Assembly: GCA_934445015.1 (NCBI GenBank)
Contig: CAKSDJ010000006.1
Coordinates: 1-52,744, forward strand
Reading direction: 5' to 3'
DNA from: an uncultured Eubacteriales bacterium
Lineage (GTDB): Bacteria; Bacillota; Clostridia; Oscillospirales; Acutalibacteraceae
DNA: 52,744 nt
Within the stretch, counting starts at the first letter, position 1, and every line of letters starts with the position of its first letter. Under the pieces are notes generated by a model, which made no database searches, was not told where the DNA came from, and worked only from the letters and a program-made list of their open reading frames with translations. A program made the translations under genes and the position numbers. Of the stretch, positions 51,495 to 52,744 are shown one piece after another.

Positions 51495-52744
51495 ATGAAA
51501 TTCAGCGAAAAATTAAATGAATACATTGAAAAACTTTCATGTACGGCAAAGGAACTTTGCGCTTTATCGGGCATTTCTCCTACATCTTTCAGCCGTTACA
51601 GAAGCGGCGAACGTGTGCCGCAAATAAAAACAGAAGCTTTTGAAACTTTATGTGCCGCTATTGCCGCGCTTGCCGAACAAAAGGGATTTTCGGATTTTAC
51701 GGTTGATTATGTAAAAGAATCGTTTATTGCGGTTGAAGATTTTGTTTCAATTGATAAAGAGCTTTTGCGCCGCAATTTTAACACACTTATAGGTGCGCTG
51801 AATATAAATATATCGCGTTTGTGCCAACACACAAATTATGATGCTTCTACAATATTTCGTATTCGAAACGGAACAAGAAAACCCGGCAATTCAGAGCAGT
51901 TTGCAGACGCTGTGGCAGCGTTTGCCGCAAGAGAAATGCGCACACCTTCGGAAATTGCCGCCGTTGCCGAATTGATAGGCTGCGAAACCGATAAAATATA
52001 TGATATATCGGTGCGGCACGCTATGATCAAAAACTGGCTGCTTGAACAGCAGGCACAAACCGGCGGAAACGACAGCGTTTCAAAATTTTTGAGCAAACTT
52101 GATGAGTTTGATCTTAACGAATATATTAAAGTTATCCGTTTTAACGAGTTAAAAGTACCGTCGGTGCCGTTTCAGATTCCTTCTTCCAAGACCTATTTCG
52201 GAATAAATGATATGATGGAAAGCGAGTTGGATTTTTTAAAAGCGACCGTGCTTTCAAAGTCTATGGCGCCTGTGACTATGTACAGCGATATGCCGCTTAA
52301 AGAGATGGCAAAAGACCCCGAGTTCCCCAAAAAGTGGATGTTCGGTATGGCAATGATGCTTAAAAAGGGGTTGCACCTTAATCAGATACATAACATTGAC
52401 CGCTCTTTTGATGAAATGATGCTGGGACTTGAAAGCTGGATTCCGATGTATATGACCGGGCAGATATCGCCCTATTATTTTAAAAACGTGCAGAACAATG
52501 TTTTTCTGCACTTTTTAAAAGTATCGGGTGCCGCGGCGCTTTCGGGCGAGGCGGTTGCAGGTTATCACGCAGACGGTAAATATTATTTGACAAAATCAAA
52601 ACGCGAGATAGAGTATTATCAAAAGCGGGCTGATGAAATGCTTGCCAATGCGTATCCGCTCATGGAGATCTACCGCAGCGAGCGTGAAAACGAATTCAAG
52701 ACATTTTTGCTTGCCGACGCGTCAAAGTCGGGTAACCGCCGCAG
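51495..52744 (+). CDS. Large putative regulator with two helix-turn-helix segments (partial)
   Basis: At least 416 codons, open to the window edge. The N-terminus has a Cro/C1-like helix-turn-helix (about 17-45; TAKELCALSGISPTSFSRYR) and a second similar one (about 95-130; ISRLCQHTNYDASTIFRIRN), each followed by RSGERVP or RNGTRKP as in phage-repressor-type regulators. A further segment near 160-180 (AVAELIGCETDKIYDISV) may be a third. The rest is a soluble domain with no family I recognise (GLHLNQIHNIDRSFDEMM, LESWIPMYMTG). Divergent from the surface-protein operon, so it is the first candidate for its controller and for binding the 30-base palindrome. Confidence 0.82.
   Translation, partial: MKFSEKLNEYIEKLSCTAKELCALSGISPTSFSRYRSGERVPQIKTEAFETLCAAIAALAEQKGFSDFTVDYVKESFIAVEDFVSIDKELLRRNFNTLIGALNINISRLCQHTNYDASTIFRIRNGTRKPGNSEQFADAVAAFAAREMRTPSEIAAVAELIGCETDKIYDISVRHAMIKNWLLEQQAQTGGNDSVSKFLSKLDEFDLNEYIKVIRFNELKVPSVPFQIPSSKTYFGINDMMESELDFLKATVLSKSMAPVTMYSDMPLKEMAKDPEFPKKWMFGMAMMLKKGLHLNQIHNIDRSFDEMMLGLESWIPMYMTGQISPYYFKNVQNNVFLHFLKVSGAAALSGEAVAGYHADGKYYLTKSKREIEYYQKRADEMLANAYPLMEIYRSERENEFKTFLLADASKSGNRR

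Overview
The window reads as chromosome from an AT-rich, Gram-positive anaerobe of the class Clostridia, most likely a gut member of the Oscillospirales/Ruminococcaceae. That placement is inferred from gene content: hprK, murB, a RapZ domain and whiA in a row, a PASTA-domain surface protein, an S11 carboxypeptidase, a sortase-type wall anchor, and promoters with extended -10 boxes. No rRNA, tRNA, CRISPR array, transposase or phage gene was seen. Nearly every base is in a gene or a short regulatory gap; the longest gap is about 285 bases.

Region 1 (1-5642) is the 3' part of a bacterial microcompartment operon of the Pdu type. It holds two nearly identical PduA-like hexamer shell genes (the first cut by the window edge), a pentamer vertex gene, the iron-sulfur pair PduS and PduT, a DeoR-family regulator, the CoA-acylating aldehyde dehydrogenase PduP and the phosphotransacylase PduL. 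The last two carry N-terminal amphipathic helices of the encapsulation type. The signature enzyme lies upstream, outside the window. The propanediol-type pore and a fucosidase elsewhere in the window fit 1,2-propanediol made from fucose or rhamnose, but this is inference. Region 2 (5749-11047) has two paralogous cytoplasmic DUF4091 glycosidase-like proteins and a third carbohydrate-related gene broken by a single-base frameshift near 9582.

Region 3 (11113-19737) is housekeeping: HPr kinase, ROK glucokinase, MurB, a stand-alone RapZ C-terminal domain, WhiA, DnaE and phosphofructokinase. Region 4 (19813-28282) is mixed: a D,D-carboxypeptidase with an altered SxN motif, a divergent metallophosphoesterase, a zinc-ribbon/pseudokinase/PASTA membrane protein, a glycosyltransferase, a small lipoprotein, an M24 aminopeptidase, a ThrH-like phosphatase and an orphan ParA/ParB-like pair. 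Region 5 (28470-36689) is sugar uptake and use: an ABC importer without its own ATPase, MalQ, a GH29 fucosidase, a GtrA-like protein, citrate synthase and a small alkyltransferase domain protein.

Region 6 (36751-43164) is a complete phosphate regulon, pstSCAB-phoU-phoP-phoR, behind candidate Pho boxes. Region 7 (43246-52744) is the least explained part. A four-gene minus-strand operon encodes a leucine-rich-repeat exported membrane protein, a tail-anchored protein, a polytopic membrane protein with a large outer domain, and a 1038-residue repeat protein with a sortase-type tail. It is divergent from a long regulator with two helix-turn-helix segments, and a perfect 30-base palindrome lies between them. 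This is the best candidate for an undescribed system in the window.
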